A DNA stretch of 6,596 nucleotides from Phycisphaerae bacterium (GTDB taxonomy: Bacteria > Planctomycetota > Phycisphaerae > WQYP01), in assembly GCA_013044065.1 (NCBI GenBank), contig JABEVA010000318.1, positions 1 through 6,596 of the forward strand. Direction: 5' to 3'. The notes beneath the pieces are model-generated. The model searched no databases. It was not told the origin of the DNA and saw only the letters and a list, made by a program, of their open reading frames with translations. How positions within the stretch are numbered: the stretch's first letter is position 1; each line of letters opens with the position of its first letter. Below are positions 6,346 through 6,596 of the stretch, piece after piece. Made by a program: the position numbers and the translations under genes.

Positions 6346-6373
6346 CTCCGCCGCCGACATCGCGGCGGCGGGG
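6346..6373 (+). terminator. GC-rich hairpin just after the PEP-CTERM gene
   Basis: CCGCCGCCG (6348-6356) pairs perfectly with CGGCGGCGG (6363-6371) across a six-base ACATCG loop. A T-G and a C-G pair extend the stem to eleven pairs. It begins 15 bases after the stop at 6330. No T tract follows it on the plus strand, so it is not a classical intrinsic terminator in that direction. It may still stop polymerase with Rho or protect the 3' end of the transcript. Confidence 0.55.
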
Positions 6374-6561
6374 AACGTGGTGCCGGGCGTTGGCGGGTAC
6401 CTTGAAAGATAGCGAGGCACAGGTGCCAGCTATACTCTATTTGTTGAGGGCTGATACAAAATGGGGGGCTGGAACTCGCAGGGGTGTTCTGTGATACTGG
6501 ATGGTGAAGTAACCCGTAGGGAAGCGGGTTGGGCTGCGGTGTTTAACGATGGAGCGCACGG

Positions 6562-6596
6562 ATGCGACATTTTGATTTTTCTCCCGAGACGATGGA
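6562..6596 (+). CDS. Possible start of the next gene, cut by the window edge
   Basis: GGAG (6551-6554) precedes an ATG at 6562 by seven bases, and the frame reads MRHFDFSPETM to the edge. Only eleven residues are visible, so no function can be suggested. A competing frame starts at ATG 6461, preceded by GAGGG at 6446-6450, and is also open to the edge for 45 codons (MGGWNSQGCSVILDGE at its start). Only one of these is likely to be real. The first is preferred for its better binding site and more natural N-terminus. The stretch 6374-6550 otherwise holds nothing I can support. Confidence 0.3.
   Translation, partial: MRHFDFSPETM

Noticed and set aside
6402..6436. TTGAAA (6402-6407) and TATACT (6431-6436) as a promoter for a gene at the right edge
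   Set aside because: The boxes look good singly, but the spacer is 23 bases, too long for a sigma70 promoter, and no better -35 lies at 16-18 bases.
1..6596. CRISPR arrays, tRNA or rRNA genes, insertion sequences and phage attachment sites
   Set aside because: No direct repeats with spacers, cloverleaf-like segments, transposase motifs or flanking inverted repeats were seen. The holin-like gene alone is not evidence of a prophage.

Overview
The window looks like chromosomal DNA of a GC-rich, Gram-negative-type bacterium. The best lineage clue is the last large gene. It encodes a very Gly/Ala-rich exported protein that ends in a PEP-CTERM sorting signal (PEP, hydrophobic helix, KRRR). Combined with an RpiA carrying a GLGSGRAA-type phosphate loop, this suggests Planctomycetota, perhaps Phycisphaerae. 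That assignment is inference; there is no rRNA or other lineage marker.

Layout. Positions 1-1440 (+) form a tight operon. It holds the last codons of an upstream gene, a two-helix YqjE/Holin-X-like membrane protein (62-472), an unrecognised single-helix protein (469-927, ATGA overlap) and a DinB/YfiT-like metal-binding four-helix protein (920-1440, 8-base overlap). The DinB gene carries an apparent one-base frameshift near 995-1000. Facing it is rpiA (1581-2309, -), complete, with a good ribosome binding site and a good sigma70-type promoter at 2389-2417. Positions 2310-3027 hold no convincing gene, only that promoter and an orphan open frame on the minus strand. Positions 3028 to about 3480 (-) carry strongly coding sequence for a beta-rich domain resembling the C-terminal module of secreted glycosidases. 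It has no catalytic part and no convincing start, so it looks like a truncated remnant. A promoter candidate (3508-3535), a long leader and a 20-codon leader ORF (3663-3725) precede the PEP-CTERM gene (3754-6330). A GC-rich hairpin follows that gene, and another gene may begin at the right edge.

How the genes relate. The first operon is a membrane-associated cassette similar in layout to yqjD-yqjE-yqjK, with a DinB-like enzyme appended. rpiA is an independent housekeeping gene of the pentose phosphate pathway. The PEP-CTERM protein is a separate surface or extracellular-matrix unit. It has a twin-arginine-like signal, a Gly-rich region, eight recognisable 41-48-residue repeats, a non-repetitive domain of about 190 residues and the sorting tail. 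The most unusual items are the DinB frameshift with its TGATG stop/start overlap, the double-Gly-cluster repeat architecture, and a Tat-like signal on an exosortase substrate.
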